DNA from: Akkermansiaceae bacterium | GTDB taxonomy: Bacteria > Verrucomicrobiota > Verrucomicrobiia > Verrucomicrobiales > Akkermansiaceae | Length of the DNA: 57,682 nt | Assembly (NCBI GenBank): GCA_903919975.1 | Contig: CAIXKE010000054.1 | Coordinates: 1 to 57,682, forward strand | Direction: 5' to 3' | In this document: positions 25,585 to 34,257 of the stretch, piece by piece | Layout: every line of letters begins with the position of its first letter | How positions within the stretch are numbered: the stretch's first letter is position 1 | The notes under the pieces: model-generated | Databases searched by the model: none | The model's input: only the letters and a program-made list of their open reading frames with translations | Told to the model about the DNA's origin: nothing | Position numbers and translations under genes: made by a program

Positions 25585-26430
25585 TCACGACGTCGGTTTG
25601 AGGCGGTAGATTTCGCGCGCGTTGTGCTGATAGAGACGGGCGAGTTCGTCTTCGGAACCGCCCGATAAAATTTCGTCGAGAAGACGGGTCCACGTGCCGA
25701 GGTCGCGTGTGAGATTGCAGACCGGCCAGTCGCTGCCCCAGACGAGGCGGTGCCAGCCGAAGCAGTCGATGGCGTGCTCGACGACCGGTCTCAGCGTGTC
25801 AGCGGTGATTTCGCCAGCGGCGTAGGCGATGATGCCGGAAATCTTGCAGGCGAGATTCGGGCGGCGGGAGATTTCGCGGAGTTGTTCGCGCCAGAATGCG
25901 AGGTCGCCTGAGGCGATGTCGGGCACGCCGCAGTGGTCGAGGATGAAGCGGGTGTCCGGGCAGGAATCGATGAGGTCGGCACCGGCAGCGAGTTGGCGTG
26001 GGAGCAGGCAGAGGTCGAAAGTGAGTTCCGCCTTGCCGATGAGCCCCACATTTTTGCGAAAGAGCGGGGTGGTCGAAAGTTCGTCGGGCTGGGTGTGCAG
26101 CACGCGCCGGAAGCCGACAAGGCGCGGATGGACGGCGGCTTCCAGTTGAGCGGCGAAATCCGCATGCTCCGGTCTGCAGGCGGCGATCACGCCCGAGATG
26201 CGGTTGGTGGGATCTTCAGCAAGCGAGCAGAAGAATGCGGCTTCGGAGGCCGCTTGGTCCCATGGAACATCGACCTCCATGAAGATGGATTCGGTGATGT
26301 CGCAGTCAGCCGCGGCCGCATGGTATTCCTCAAGGCGGAAGTTTCCCTGCAGGGCGGGAATCGCCTCGGCCCAGTCGTATCTGAAACGATCCGGATAGAT
26401 GAGATGCTGGTGGGTGTCGATACGGTCCAT
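25585..26430 (-). CDS. Amidohydrolase, L-fuconolactonase-like
   Basis: 281 residues of the amidohydrolase-2 family. The N-terminal metal motif is DTHQHLIYP (H7, H9), followed later by FILDHCGVP and the catalytic Asp in VWGSDWPVCNL. This pattern is seen in L-fucono-1,5-lactonase and the related Cj0487 of Campylobacter jejuni, which open L-fuconolactone to L-fuconate. It is the last gene of the seven-gene minus-strand operon that starts at 31809, 3 bp after the MaoC-like gene. The C-terminus IYRLKP is typical of the family. Function by family and context, good confidence; strict specificity unproven. Confidence 0.85.
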   Translation of the reverse strand: MDRIDTHQHLIYPDRFRYDWAEAIPALQGNFRLEEYHAAAADCDITESIFMEVDVPWDQAASEAAFFCSLAEDPTNRISGVIAACRPEHADFAAQLEAAVHPRLVGFRRVLHTQPDELSTTPLFRKNVGLIGKAELTFDLCLLPRQLAAGADLIDSCPDTRFILDHCGVPDIASGDLAFWREQLREISRRPNLACKISGIIAYAAGEITADTLRPVVEHAIDCFGWHRLVWGSDWPVCNLTRDLGTWTRLLDEILSGGSEDELARLYQHNAREIYRLKPTS

Positions 26431-26433
26431 GGC

Positions 26434-26949
26434 TTACTTGGAAGTGAAGTTTTCCGGGTGGTGGTATTTCACCGTCTGGATGTGCTCGCAGTAGAGCACG
26501 AGTTCGCCATCATTCTTGAAGATCTCGTAGGACGCACGGTAGAGTCCCATGTCGGGATATTTCGGTGATTTTTCGAGGTCGGTTTTGATCGTGTAGATCG
26601 TGTCGTTGATGAACACCGGCTTGATGAAGCGCAGTTTGTCGTAGCCGTAGCTGAAGGCGTTCACGCAGTTGGTAGCGACGAGGCCGAGGCCGGCGGAGAA
26701 GACGAACGCTCCGGCGACGAGGCGCTTGCCGAAGATGCCTTGCTCGCGGGCGAAAATCTCGTCGGCGACATACGGGTGCATGTCGAGCACCAGCGCGTTG
26801 AACTGCATGCTCTCGCCTTCGGAAATCGTGCGGCGGATCGAGCGGATCTGGTGGCCGATGACGATGTCTTCATAGAACCAGTTCTCGGCGTTCCAGACGG
26901 GGACGGAGGTGTGTTGTTCCTTGGGCGTGTTGTGTGGTTTGCGTTCCAT
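26434..26949 (-). CDS. MaoC-like hot-dog protein, catalytic His not conserved
   Basis: 171 residues with the MaoC-type single hot-dog fold ([20 protein letters not shown] at the start; the [15 protein letters not shown] strand near the end). Hydratases of this type use GDxNPxHxD. Here the aligned stretch is LDMHPYVAD (55-63), so the second catalytic residue is Val where His is expected, although Asp is present. It may be inactive, bind a CoA ester without hydrating it, or use another residue. Neighbours are RhaT (4 bp upstream) and the lactonase (3 bp downstream). A second MaoC-like protein with the full motif is encoded at 32555. Confidence 0.82.
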   Translation of the reverse strand: MERKPHNTPKEQHTSVPVWNAENWFYEDIVIGHQIRSIRRTISEGESMQFNALVLDMHPYVADEIFAREQGIFGKRLVAGAFVFSAGLGLVATNCVNAFSYGYDKLRFIKPVFINDTIYTIKTDLEKSPKYPDMGLYRASYEIFKNDGELVLYCEHIQTVKYHHPENFTSK

Positions 26950-26953
26950 GGTG

Positions 26954-28018
26954 TCAGTGGGATGAGGGAGCTTGATTCAGATGATTGCCGTAGCCGATGA
27001 CCAGCACAGCGAGCACGAGAACGCTGATGGCGACACTGATGAAGCGCTTGGTGCCCGGCGAGCAATCCGACCACTCGCGGCGGATGATGGCGACGAGGGT
27101 GCTGAAGAGGATGAGCATGATCATGTGCAGCGGCCAGCTGGCGACGGCGAGCGTGTCCATGCGGTTGTGGCCCATGCCGTAGAAAATGAACTGGAGATAC
27201 CAGAGAAGTCCGGCGAGGCAGCCCCAGAAAATATTCATCGATGTGCCCGGCATGCCGTGGGCACCCGCGCCGGCGAGTTCTGTCAGGCTGCCCTTTTTTG
27301 AAAGCTGCCAGAGAGTGATCGGCAGGGTGCTGAGAAACGCTCCGGTGCTGGCGAAGAGAAACCGCACGTTCATTACAAGTTCGGGATTGGCCCCTTTGCC
27401 GAGGGCGATTTCGGCAATGGGATCGGCCGAGCCAAGCGCGAGGCTGTAGAGGGCGGATAAAACTCCGGCCAGCACACACAGCGGAATCCCAATGGCAGGA
27501 TTGAAAGTGCTGTGCGGATCGCTGCCGGAAGCTTTGGTTTCCATTTCCTTGCGGCGTCCGGCAAGGCCGCAGAGGATGATGCCGATGAATCCGACGCCCA
27601 CCCCTGTCAAAACCGCGTTTCCTCCCGCGCTGGAGGTGATTTTCCCGAGAGTGCCCTGAATGAGAGGAGTTAGAAAAAATCCGAGCACGGCGGATAGTCC
27701 CACCGCCAGGGCGTAGGTGAGCGAGTAGCCGACGTAGCGGATCGCAAAGCCGAAGGCCATGCCGCCGAAGCCGTATGCCGCACCATAACCCAATGATTTC
27801 CACATCGCATCGCGCGGCGCAGCGGCGAGCACTCCGGACAGGTCCGGGATGAAAATCAGGGAGCCGAGAATGGGAAGGAGGAACCACGAACTGAGACTCA
27901 TCCAGAACCAGAATGATTCGTAAGTCCAGTTGCGGATCTTGTGCTGCGGTGTGAAACAAATGCCTGCGGCGAGCGCGCCGATAGCGTGGAGAAGGATTCC
28001 GAGAATGGGAAAAGACAT
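26954..28018 (-). CDS. rhaT: L-rhamnose/proton symporter RhaT-like
   Basis: 354 residues with about 10 hydrophobic segments. The N-terminus ([20 protein letters not shown], then [12 protein letters not shown]) is the typical RhaT start, with the HAIGA and KIRNW signature. RhaT takes up L-rhamnose, L-lyxose and L-mannose with protons; related deoxysugars such as L-fucose may be carried in this context. It lies 4 bp before the MaoC-like gene and 18 bp after the CoA-transferase. Together with the mutarotase this makes the operon deoxyhexose-specific, giving the locus a second importer besides FucP. Confidence 0.88.
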   Translation of the reverse strand: MSFPILGILLHAIGALAAGICFTPQHKIRNWTYESFWFWMSLSSWFLLPILGSLIFIPDLSGVLAAAPRDAMWKSLGYGAAYGFGGMAFGFAIRYVGYSLTYALAVGLSAVLGFFLTPLIQGTLGKITSSAGGNAVLTGVGVGFIGIILCGLAGRRKEMETKASGSDPHSTFNPAIGIPLCVLAGVLSALYSLALGSADPIAEIALGKGANPELVMNVRFLFASTGAFLSTLPITLWQLSKKGSLTELAGAGAHGMPGTSMNIFWGCLAGLLWYLQFIFYGMGHNRMDTLAVASWPLHMIMLILFSTLVAIIRREWSDCSPGTKRFISVAISVLVLAVLVIGYGNHLNQAPSSH

Positions 28019-28036
28019 CAGGCTTTAAATTTTTGG

Positions 28037-29200
28037 TTAGATTGAAAACTCCGCATCGATCGCTGCGGTGTGCTGGCCGATGGCGGGCGCGCCGACAGGA
28101 GACTTGGAGATGCCGCCGTCGATGTGGATCGGGCAGCGCAGCGTCTTGAGTGGGGTGCCGGCGGGGCAGAGGATTTCCTGTTCCATGTCGAGCACGCGGT
28201 AGCCTTCCGTTTGACGGAGGCGTTCCCAGCTCAGCACATCGGCGCACCAGATGTCGGCGGGTTCAAGGATGGACAGCCAGTGCGCGGTCGTTTGTGTGGC
28301 GAGATGATCGCGCAGGATCGACTTAATTGCATCGCGTTGGTCGAACCACGACTGCCGTTCCTGATAGGCAAGCAGCGCCGGGCAGTCCAGCAACCCGCCG
28401 AGCACCGGAATCGAGCCCATGGCAAGTGCCAGGTGGCCGTCGGCGGTGGGGTAAATTCCGTAGGGTGCGCCGAGGTAGGCGTGCGCATTTCGGACGGCAC
28501 TGCGCTGCGGGGCTTTTTCGCCATCGTTGAGATGGGTGGTGATGACTTCGAACTGGAGATCCAGGATGGACTCCAACAGGCTGACTTCCACGCGTCCTCC
28601 CTCGCGGGTCACTCCGCGGCGGACGAGGCAGGCGAGGATGCCTTGGACAAGGTGAGCGCTAGTTGTTAGATCTGCGACGGCGAGGCCCATGGGGACCGGT
28701 CCGTCGCCTTCGTTTCCGGTGAGCCATGAGAGGCCGGACATCGATTGCGCGAGCAGGTCCTGCCCGGGCTTGCCAACCCACGGACCTTCGCTGCCGTAGC
28801 CGGTGACTGTGGCGTAAACGAGGCGTGGGTTGATATCCAGGACGGCTTCATAACCGAGACCGAGCTTATCCATCACGCCGGGGCGGAAATTTTCGATCAG
28901 GACATCCGCCTTGGCGATGAGGTGCCGGATTTTCTCCAGATCGGTGGGGTCCTTGAGGTTGGCGGCGTAACCCTGCTTGTTGCGGTTAATCGAGTGGAAG
29001 AGCGTGCTGTCGCCTTCGACTCCGAGGTTGGAAATGTAAAGTTGGCGGCAGATGTCGCCGGTGCCGGGGCGCTCGACCTTGATCACGCGGGCACCCAGAT
29101 CGGCGAGGCGCATGGCAGCGGCTGGCCCCGCCAGAAATTGGGAGAAATCGAGGACGATGAGGCCTTTCAGGGGGAGGGATGAACATGAAACATTAAACAT
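28037..29200 (-). CDS. CaiB/BaiF family III CoA-transferase
   Basis: 387 residues, near the usual 390-400. The N-terminus ([33 protein letters not shown]) and the nucleophile region [17 protein letters not shown], with Asp as the covalent CoA carrier, are classical. The [13 protein letters not shown] motif follows the first domain. Family members move CoA between carboxylic acids such as oxalate, carnitine, mesaconate or itaconate. Its start codon lies inside a 14-bp tandem repeat. It is flanked by a mutarotase and RhaT in one operon, with MaoC-like genes nearby: an odd partner for a sugar operon. Substrate unknown. Confidence 0.9.
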   Translation of the reverse strand: MFNVSCSSLPLKGLIVLDFSQFLAGPAAAMRLADLGARVIKVERPGTGDICRQLYISNLGVEGDSTLFHSINRNKQGYAANLKDPTDLEKIRHLIAKADVLIENFRPGVMDKLGLGYEAVLDINPRLVYATVTGYGSEGPWVGKPGQDLLAQSMSGLSWLTGNEGDGPVPMGLAVADLTTSAHLVQGILACLVRRGVTREGGRVEVSLLESILDLQFEVITTHLNDGEKAPQRSAVRNAHAYLGAPYGIYPTADGHLALAMGSIPVLGGLLDCPALLAYQERQSWFDQRDAIKSILRDHLATQTTAHWLSILEPADIWCADVLSWERLRQTEGYRVLDMEQEILCPAGTPLKTLRCPIHIDGGISKSPVGAPAIGQHTAAIDAEFSI

Positions 29201-29209
29201 GAAACATTA
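29182..29209. repeat. 14-bp tandem repeat at a start codon
   Basis: AACATGAAACATTA occurs twice head to tail (29182-29195 and 29196-29209) and begins a third time. It covers the 5' end of the CoA-transferase gene (start codon at 29198-29200) and the short gap to the mutarotase stop. A change in copy number would alter the leader or the N-terminus of the protein. Confidence 0.75.
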
Positions 29210-29213
29210 AACG

Positions 29214-29558
29214 TTAAGGTTGATCATAATAAAACACCTCCTCCATCGGGGCCCAGCATTCGCCGGGAGAGAGGCCGTCAAAGGGAATCAGGCAGGGTTT
29301 GCAGACATCCCACCAGCGGAGGGTTTCCTCGTCGGCGGCGATGGCGGCCATATCGGCGTCGAATGTGTCACCGATGTATTCGAAGTAGGTGAAGAGGAAG
29401 TGACGCCCGTCATCGAAGGAGCGAAGGTAGATGGAGTAGTTGCGGATGTTGGACGCGGTGATCCGGCGCAGTACTCCCGGCCATGCGTTGGCATGGAGTT
29501 TCTGATACTCCGCGAGCTTTTCAGGAAGAACCTCGGTGACGGATGCGAACCGTTTCAT
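29214..29558 (-). CDS. rhaM: L-rhamnose/L-fucose mutarotase (RhaM/DUF718 family), cytoplasmic
   Basis: 114 residues. RhaM-type features: a lead strand with KRFASVTEVLP, HANAWPGVLRRIT with the active-site His, SNIRNYSIYLRSF, a YFEY motif, and the WWDVCKPCLIPF end. Such enzymes interconvert alpha and beta anomers of L-rhamnose or L-fucose. Cj0488 in the Campylobacter fucose island is of the same family. The start lies in an ATGA overlap with the solute-binding-like gene and no signal peptide is visible, so the enzyme acts in the cytoplasm on imported sugar. Confidence 0.9.
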   Translation of the reverse strand: MKRFASVTEVLPEKLAEYQKLHANAWPGVLRRITASNIRNYSIYLRSFDDGRHFLFTYFEYIGDTFDADMAAIAADEETLRWWDVCKPCLIPFDGLSPGECWAPMEEVFYYDQP

Positions 29559-30709
29559 GAATGGGATTTGGTAAAATGTTTTTGATAGAGATGGTTGATT
29601 TCCGTGGCGGCATCAGCCGGTGAAACAGCCCCGCTCACGCAGGCATGTGCAACGGGCGAGGCGGCGTCTTGGAAATCCATGTAGCCGGGGAATTGCGGGC
29701 GGAGGATGGACTCGTCGAGCGTTTGGAGTGTGTCGCGAAAGAAATTGTGGGATGCGTTATTCACCGCGTTATCGGTCCAAGCCGCACGGTGACCGGGTTG
29801 GCCGCCGGATTGGAAATAGAGCCCCATTTGGGTCTCGGGCGCGGCGGTGAAGCGGGCGAAGTCCATGCAGGCTTGCGGGTGCTTGGTTTTCGAGGAAACC
29901 GCGATGCCGGCACCGCCGAGGGTGGAGCGCAGGCGTTTTCCCTGAAAGGTGACAAGGCCGCCGGATTTGAGGAGAAAGGGAGCGTAGCGTGGGCGCGAGT
30001 AGTTCGAGTAACCGTAGGCAAAGGGGCAGTAGGCCGCGCGCGGGTCGGTGATTTGCGACATCCACTCGGCGGTGCGGATGGGATTGCGTTCGAGGCAGGC
30101 GGGATCACAGAGAGACACGAGTTTGTGGAGTTCTGAGAGAGCGGCGGCGAGTGTGTCGTTCGAAGCCACACCGTTTTCGCTTTGGAACGGAGTTTCGCCC
30201 AATGCCGCGCAAAAGGTATAACTGTGCATCAACATGTCGATGGGGAAGGCTGAAACGGTGACGAAGCCGCGTTTTGCGAGATCCAGCACGTCCTCCCAGG
30301 TTTCCGGCAGCGCGAGCTTGTGGTTTTCCAGCAGATCCGGCCGCCAGGTGGCGATGGGACTGGCTGCATCGGTGGCGAGTGTCCATTGTTTTCCTTGGAA
30401 GCGATAACTTTCATGCGAGCCGCCGACGGAGTTCGCCGCTTGGTCTGCTAGAAATTCCGCTGGCAGCCATTCTTCATAGGGAAGCAACAAACCTTCCGTC
30501 GCCGCAAGTGCGGTGTGCGGATGGTCCATGATGATCAGGTCATACGCGGCGGCGAGATCGGCGAGCGAAGCGTCGGCGAAGGCTTGCAGCGATCGTTTCT
30601 CCCAAACAATCGAGACATCCGGATGGAGTTCTTCGAAGCGTTGTGCGCAGGCGACCACGGAGACGAAGCCGCGGGTGTGATTCCAGGCAATTCCTTTAAG
30701 GGGTGTCAT
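29555..30709 (-). CDS. Family 1 solute-binding-like protein without signal peptide
   Basis: 384 residues from the ATG at 30709, which overlaps the Gfo/Idh stop (ATGA). The fold is that of ABC-transporter sugar-binding proteins: ACAQRFEELHPDVSIVWEKR, YDLIIMDHPHTAL, LPETWEDVLDLAKRG and PQACMDFARFTAAPETQMGL. The mature-like domain begins directly with MTPLKGIAWNHTRGF; no signal peptide or lipobox precedes it, and no ABC permease or ATPase is nearby. It should therefore be cytoplasmic, perhaps as a sugar-sensing or carrier protein working with the oxidoreductase and mutarotase beside it. A longer upstream start would run into the Gfo/Idh coding region and gives no signal sequence. Confidence 0.85.
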   Translation of the reverse strand: MTPLKGIAWNHTRGFVSVVACAQRFEELHPDVSIVWEKRSLQAFADASLADLAAAYDLIIMDHPHTALAATEGLLLPYEEWLPAEFLADQAANSVGGSHESYRFQGKQWTLATDAASPIATWRPDLLENHKLALPETWEDVLDLAKRGFVTVSAFPIDMLMHSYTFCAALGETPFQSENGVASNDTLAAALSELHKLVSLCDPACLERNPIRTAEWMSQITDPRAAYCPFAYGYSNYSRPRYAPFLLKSGGLVTFQGKRLRSTLGGAGIAVSSKTKHPQACMDFARFTAAPETQMGLYFQSGGQPGHRAAWTDNAVNNASHNFFRDTLQTLDESILRPQFPGYMDFQDAASPVAHACVSGAVSPADAATEINHLYQKHFTKSHS

Positions 30710-31809
30710 GAGGGTGAGGAAAATTCGGAGGGTTTCACTCCACCTCGGGCGGACGATGCATAGGCGGCTTCCACGGCTTCCATGGTGTGGATGACGTCCG
30801 CGACGTCGGTGAGCATGTGGGCGAGCGTGCCTTCCTTGTGGCATTGGACCTGGGCCATTGACCCGATGAACGCTTCCGGAAACCAAGATCCTTCGAGCGT
30901 GACGCCCTGCCACTCGCCTGAGTTTCCGCCGTCTTCCAACAGGCAATATTCAAACAGGTCGCCCACGCCGTGCGGGTAGTCCATCAGCAGGCCAACGCGC
31001 GCTTTGATCGCGCCCTTTGTGCCCTCCCATTTCAGATAGCTTTCCTGATGTTTCGGGCCGAAGCGGTGGAGGTGGTTGGTCGTAATGGTGGCGCGCACCG
31101 GATCCGGGTAGTCGAGCAGGATGGCGCTGCACACCGATGCCAGCTCCGGATGCAGCGGATGGGAAACGGTACGGGCGTGCACGCTCGCTGGATCACCGAG
31201 GAAGGACCGGATCAGGTCGATATAGTGAACGCTATGATAGACGATCTCCATGCGCGGCAGACCGTTGAGGAAGGGAAATAACTCCCACGGCGTCATGGTG
31301 GTGAGGCGCATCTCCATGTCGATCAGATCGCCGATGAGGCCTTGGGCGATGATGTTCCGAGCGGCGGTGACAAAGGACGCGAAGCGGAGCTGGCAGTTGA
31401 TCGCCGCGAGCAAGCCGCGCTCGCGGCAAACTTCCAGCACTTCGCGGGCTTGCGCGAGATCTTCGCCCATCGGCTTTTGAATCAGCACGTGCGAGCCGCG
31501 AGGCAGGCGCCGGAGCGTCTCCGCAAACAGCGATGCCGGCAGCGCGATGTCGTAAATGATGTCGTCCGGTGCTGCGGCGATGGCGGCGTCAAGGTCATCA
31601 AACACATTTGCGATGCCATATTCGGCCGCCAGTGCGTCAGCACGCGGGCGAGTGCGGTTGTAAATGCCCCACACCGGGAAACCGGCGATCCGATAGGCGG
31701 GAAGATGCGCGTCCCTTACGATGCCGCCCGTTCCGATGATGAGAATCGGAAACGGCTCCACAGGAAGCTGCGGGGTAACGTCGGCGATCGATGGGAGGGT
31801 CACGTTCAC
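30706..31809 (-). CDS. Gfo/Idh/MocA family oxidoreductase
   Basis: 367 residues. The Rossmann start ILIIGTGGIVRDAHLPAYRI is followed by VLIQKPMGEDLAQAREVLEV, the EKP-type motif with the cofactor-site lysine here in the form QKP. The second domain has MEIVYHSVHYIDLIRSFLG, with the His pair used in sugar binding. Members oxidise or epimerise sugars with NAD(P). It heads the seven-gene operon and is divergent from IclR across a palindromic candidate operator. It might oxidise L-fucose or another deoxysugar, or a galacturonate-like compound. Assignment to family is firm; substrate is inference. Confidence 0.9.
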   Translation of the reverse strand: MNVTLPSIADVTPQLPVEPFPILIIGTGGIVRDAHLPAYRIAGFPVWGIYNRTRPRADALAAEYGIANVFDDLDAAIAAAPDDIIYDIALPASLFAETLRRLPRGSHVLIQKPMGEDLAQAREVLEVCRERGLLAAINCQLRFASFVTAARNIIAQGLIGDLIDMEMRLTTMTPWELFPFLNGLPRMEIVYHSVHYIDLIRSFLGDPASVHARTVSHPLHPELASVCSAILLDYPDPVRATITTNHLHRFGPKHQESYLKWEGTKGAIKARVGLLMDYPHGVGDLFEYCLLEDGGNSGEWQGVTLEGSWFPEAFIGSMAQVQCHKEGTLAHMLTDVADVIHTMEAVEAAYASSARGGVKPSEFSSPS

Positions 31810-31828
31810 GGGGCTAAAGTTTTCACTG

Positions 31829-31845
31829 GTAAAAATTGTTTTTAC
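31829..31845. promoter_or_regulatory. Palindromic candidate operator of the IclR regulator
   Basis: GTAAAAATTGTTTTTAC: 7-base arms around a 3-base centre. It lies in the 59-bp gap between the divergent Gfo/Idh operon (start 31809) and iclR (start 31869), 19 bp from the first and 23 bp from the second start codon. The place and symmetry fit an IclR-type autoregulator binding site that could control both directions. Confidence 0.6.
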
Positions 31846-31868
31846 AAAAGAGACTTTTCCCCGAAGCT

Positions 31869-32558
31869 ATGGCCGCGTCGAGAAAAAAAACCACGGGCGA
31901 TTCCGCTCCAAGCTATTCCGTACCCGCGCTTGAGAAGGGATTGGACATTCTGGAGGCGCTTGCCGCGTCGCCCACGCCTCTCTCGCTGGCCGAGTTGGCG
32001 CGCGATCTTGATCGTGGCACCGCGGAGATTTTCCGGATGCTGGTTTGTCTGGAAAGGCGATCCTATCTCCGGCGCGATCCGGTTTCCGGGAAATACGCGC
32101 AGTCGCTGCGTCTGTTCGAACTCGCCCACGCCCATCCGCCTCTGAAGACGCTGCTGGAGGCGGCGCGTGAACCGATGCGGGCACTGGCACTGGAGTTGGG
32201 AGAGAGTTGCCACCTCAGTATTCTGGAAAGAGGTGCGCTGCTCGTGATTGCCCGGGAAGACAGCCCGGAGAGTGTCCGGCTTACCATCGAGGTGGGCGGG
32301 CGATTCGACCCGGGCCGGACCGCTTCGGGCCGCTTGCTGATGTCGTCCGAAGGCGCGAGCATGACAGCCCGCGACGAGACCCTTGAAGGCGTGGATGACG
32401 CCGTCGTGCGCATCGGGACGTTTGGAAGTGCTGTGCATGCGGCGCTCGCTGTTTCGTGGCTGCGCAGCCGGAAGGGGGCCAAGAAACCCGCCACGGTAAT
32501 CACCGCGCTGGAGACAGCTGCTAAGTCCATCCACCAAACCCTTGGAATCCAATCATGA
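31869..32558 (+). CDS. IclR-family regulator with shortened effector domain
   Basis: 229 residues from the ATG at 31869. The N-terminal winged helix ([20 protein letters not shown], then [20 protein letters not shown]) is normal. The effector domain has the usual first part ([20 protein letters not shown], then [17 protein letters not shown]). After that it passes almost at once to the final [20 protein letters not shown] strand and C-terminal helix, so about 40 residues of the usual IclR ligand domain are missing. Campylobacter jejuni also controls fucose genes with an IclR protein. It is coupled by ATGA to a MaoC-like gene. Confidence 0.88.
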   Translation: MAASRKKTTGDSAPSYSVPALEKGLDILEALAASPTPLSLAELARDLDRGTAEIFRMLVCLERRSYLRRDPVSGKYAQSLRLFELAHAHPPLKTLLEAAREPMRALALELGESCHLSILERGALLVIAREDSPESVRLTIEVGGRFDPGRTASGRLLMSSEGASMTARDETLEGVDDAVVRIGTFGSAVHAALAVSWLRSRKGAKKPATVITALETAAKSIHQTLGIQS

Positions 32559-32992
32559 AAGACATCGCCTTCGAGGAATTTGAAATCGGCGCGTCCCGCA
32601 TCAGCACCGGTCGCACCATCACCGAGACGGACATCGTGTTGCACGCCGGCCAGAGCGGCGATTTCTATCCGCACCACATGGATGCCGAGTGGTGTGCCAC
32701 CCAGCCCTTCAAGCAACGCATCGCCCACGGCACGCTCACCTTCACCATCGGAGTCGGCCAGACGGCGGCGGGGATCAATCCGCTGGCGATGACCTACGGT
32801 TACGAAAAACTGCGTTTCCCCAAGCCCGTCTTCATCGGCGACACGATCCGGACGAAGGTGACCATCGCTGAAAAACGGGATCATAAGCGCCCGGATTACG
32901 GCATCGTCGTGGAGAAGCTCGAGGTGCTCAACCAGCGGGACGAGTGCGTGATGGCCTGCGAGCACTTGCTGCTGGTGAAGCGGAAGGAATAA
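32555..32992 (+). CDS. MaoC-like hydratase with complete catalytic motif
   Basis: 145 residues. The hydratase-2 motif is complete: [13 protein letters not shown] (D36, H41), followed by [13 protein letters not shown], so a dehydratase or hydratase acting on an acyl-CoA is expected. Strand [20 protein letters not shown] is typical. It overlaps the iclR stop by 4 bases. With the CaiB-type CoA-transferase and the other MaoC-like protein, the locus contains a CoA-thioester unit. No acyl-CoA synthetase or lyase is present, and the pathway is not recognised. Confidence 0.88.
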   Translation: MKDIAFEEFEIGASRISTGRTITETDIVLHAGQSGDFYPHHMDAEWCATQPFKQRIAHGTLTFTIGVGQTAAGINPLAMTYGYEKLRFPKPVFIGDTIRTKVTIAEKRDHKRPDYGIVVEKLEVLNQRDECVMACEHLLLVKRKE

Positions 32993-33036
32993 GCACTGCT
33001 AAGGCTTGGGATTAAGTCCGGGGGTAGTCTTTTTAC

Positions 33037-34257
33037 TTATTTCAAATCGCACGAAGTCCCGATGTCCTGCGGTGTCCGATAGACGCCGTTTTCGACGCGG
33101 ACCGGGTGCACGAAGTGTTCGCGCAGGTGCGGAATGTGCTCGAGGAAGATGGCTGGCAGGTCGAGGCCGATGTGATTGAACAGCACGAGGTGTTGGTGGA
33201 GTTGGCCCATGTCGCCGACGTGCGGGACGACGGGAACGCCGAACTTTTTACACATGATGCTCACCGCAAGAAACTCGCTGACACCGGCGACGCGGACGGC
33301 ATCCACTTGGATGAAGCCGGCGCATTCGACCTGGAGGTAGTTTTTGAAAATGATCCGGTTAGGCACGTGTTCGCCAAGCGCGAGTTTCACCGGGGCGATG
33401 GCATCGGCGAGGGTTTTGTGGCCGATGATATCGTCCGGGTGGGTGGGTTCCTCGATCCAGAACGGATTGATTTCCTTGAGACGGGCGCAGATGTCGAGCG
33501 CTTGGGGAAGCGTCCATTGCTGGTTGGCATCCACCATGATGCGGGCATCCGGACCGGCGACTTCGCGGACGATGCGGGCGCGGCGGAGGTCGCGTTCCGG
33601 GTCCTTGGAGCCGACCTTGAGTTTCATGGCGGTGAAGCCGGCGTCCATCGCGCGCTTGCAGTTTTCGCGGACTTGTTCGTCGCTGTAGTTGAACCAGCCG
33701 ACGGAGGTGTCGTAGCCGGGATAGCCGCTTGTTAGAATGCCTTCGCGGGATGCGCAGCTGGCGGTTGGATTGGTTAGCAACTCGACGGCCTGCTCATGGG
33801 TGAGCACGTCTTCGAGGTAGGAAAGATCAAGCGTGGCGGCGACTTGAGCGGGCGTGAGTTCCAGCAGGAGTTTCCACAGCGGAAGGCCTCGGGTTTTGGC
33901 CCAAAGGTCCCAGCAGGCGTTGGTGACGGAAGCGAGCGCGAGCTGGACGACGCCCTTGTGCGGGCCGAGCCAGCGGAATTGTTGTTCATCGGCCATCTCC
34001 TTTTGGAGCGCGCCGAAGTTGGCCATGATTTCCTCGATGTCGCGGCCTTGCAGACGGGCGGCGTAGAATTCGGCGGCCTTGCAGACGAGGTCGTTGCCCT
34101 CGCCGAGCGTGAAGGCGAGTCCGGAGCCGGTGCGGCCCTTGTCGTCGGTTAGAAGCGTGACGGCGTAGGAGTAAATCGGGTCCTTGTGGATGGCATCGGA
34201 GCCGTGGCCGGAGCCGATGGGATAGCGGGCGTCGCGTGTGGAAATACGGGTAATCAT
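33037..34257 (-). CDS. L-fuconate dehydratase, enolase superfamily
   Basis: 406 residues, slightly shorter than the approximately 430-440 of studied L-fuconate dehydratases. The mandelate-racemase-type residues are all present: K212 and K214 in MKLKVG, metal ligands D243 in MVDANQQW, E269 in WIEEPTHPDD and E296 in ALGEHVPN, and H346 in VVPHVGDMGQ as the second catalytic base. The N-terminal part (RYPIGSGHGSDAIHKDPIYS) is typical of this enzyme. It removes water from L-fuconate to make 2-keto-3-deoxy-L-fuconate. It overlaps the GH29 gene (ATGA). The split UxaA enzyme at 22-24 kb could do the same reaction, so the locus may have two unrelated dehydratases. Confidence 0.93.
   Translation of the reverse strand: MITRISTRDARYPIGSGHGSDAIHKDPIYSYAVTLLTDDKGRTGSGLAFTLGEGNDLVCKAAEFYAARLQGRDIEEIMANFGALQKEMADEQQFRWLGPHKGVVQLALASVTNACWDLWAKTRGLPLWKLLLELTPAQVAATLDLSYLEDVLTHEQAVELLTNPTASCASREGILTSGYPGYDTSVGWFNYSDEQVRENCKRAMDAGFTAMKLKVGSKDPERDLRRARIVREVAGPDARIMVDANQQWTLPQALDICARLKEINPFWIEEPTHPDDIIGHKTLADAIAPVKLALGEHVPNRIIFKNYLQVECAGFIQVDAVRVAGVSEFLAVSIMCKKFGVPVVPHVGDMGQLHQHLVLFNHIGLDLPAIFLEHIPHLREHFVHPVRVENGVYRTPQDIGTSCDLK

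Noticed and set aside
26661-28247. 528-codon open frame on the minus strand covering parts of MaoC and RhaT genes
   Set aside because: Arg/His/Pro-rich sequence without motifs, in another frame of two well-recognised genes on the same strand.
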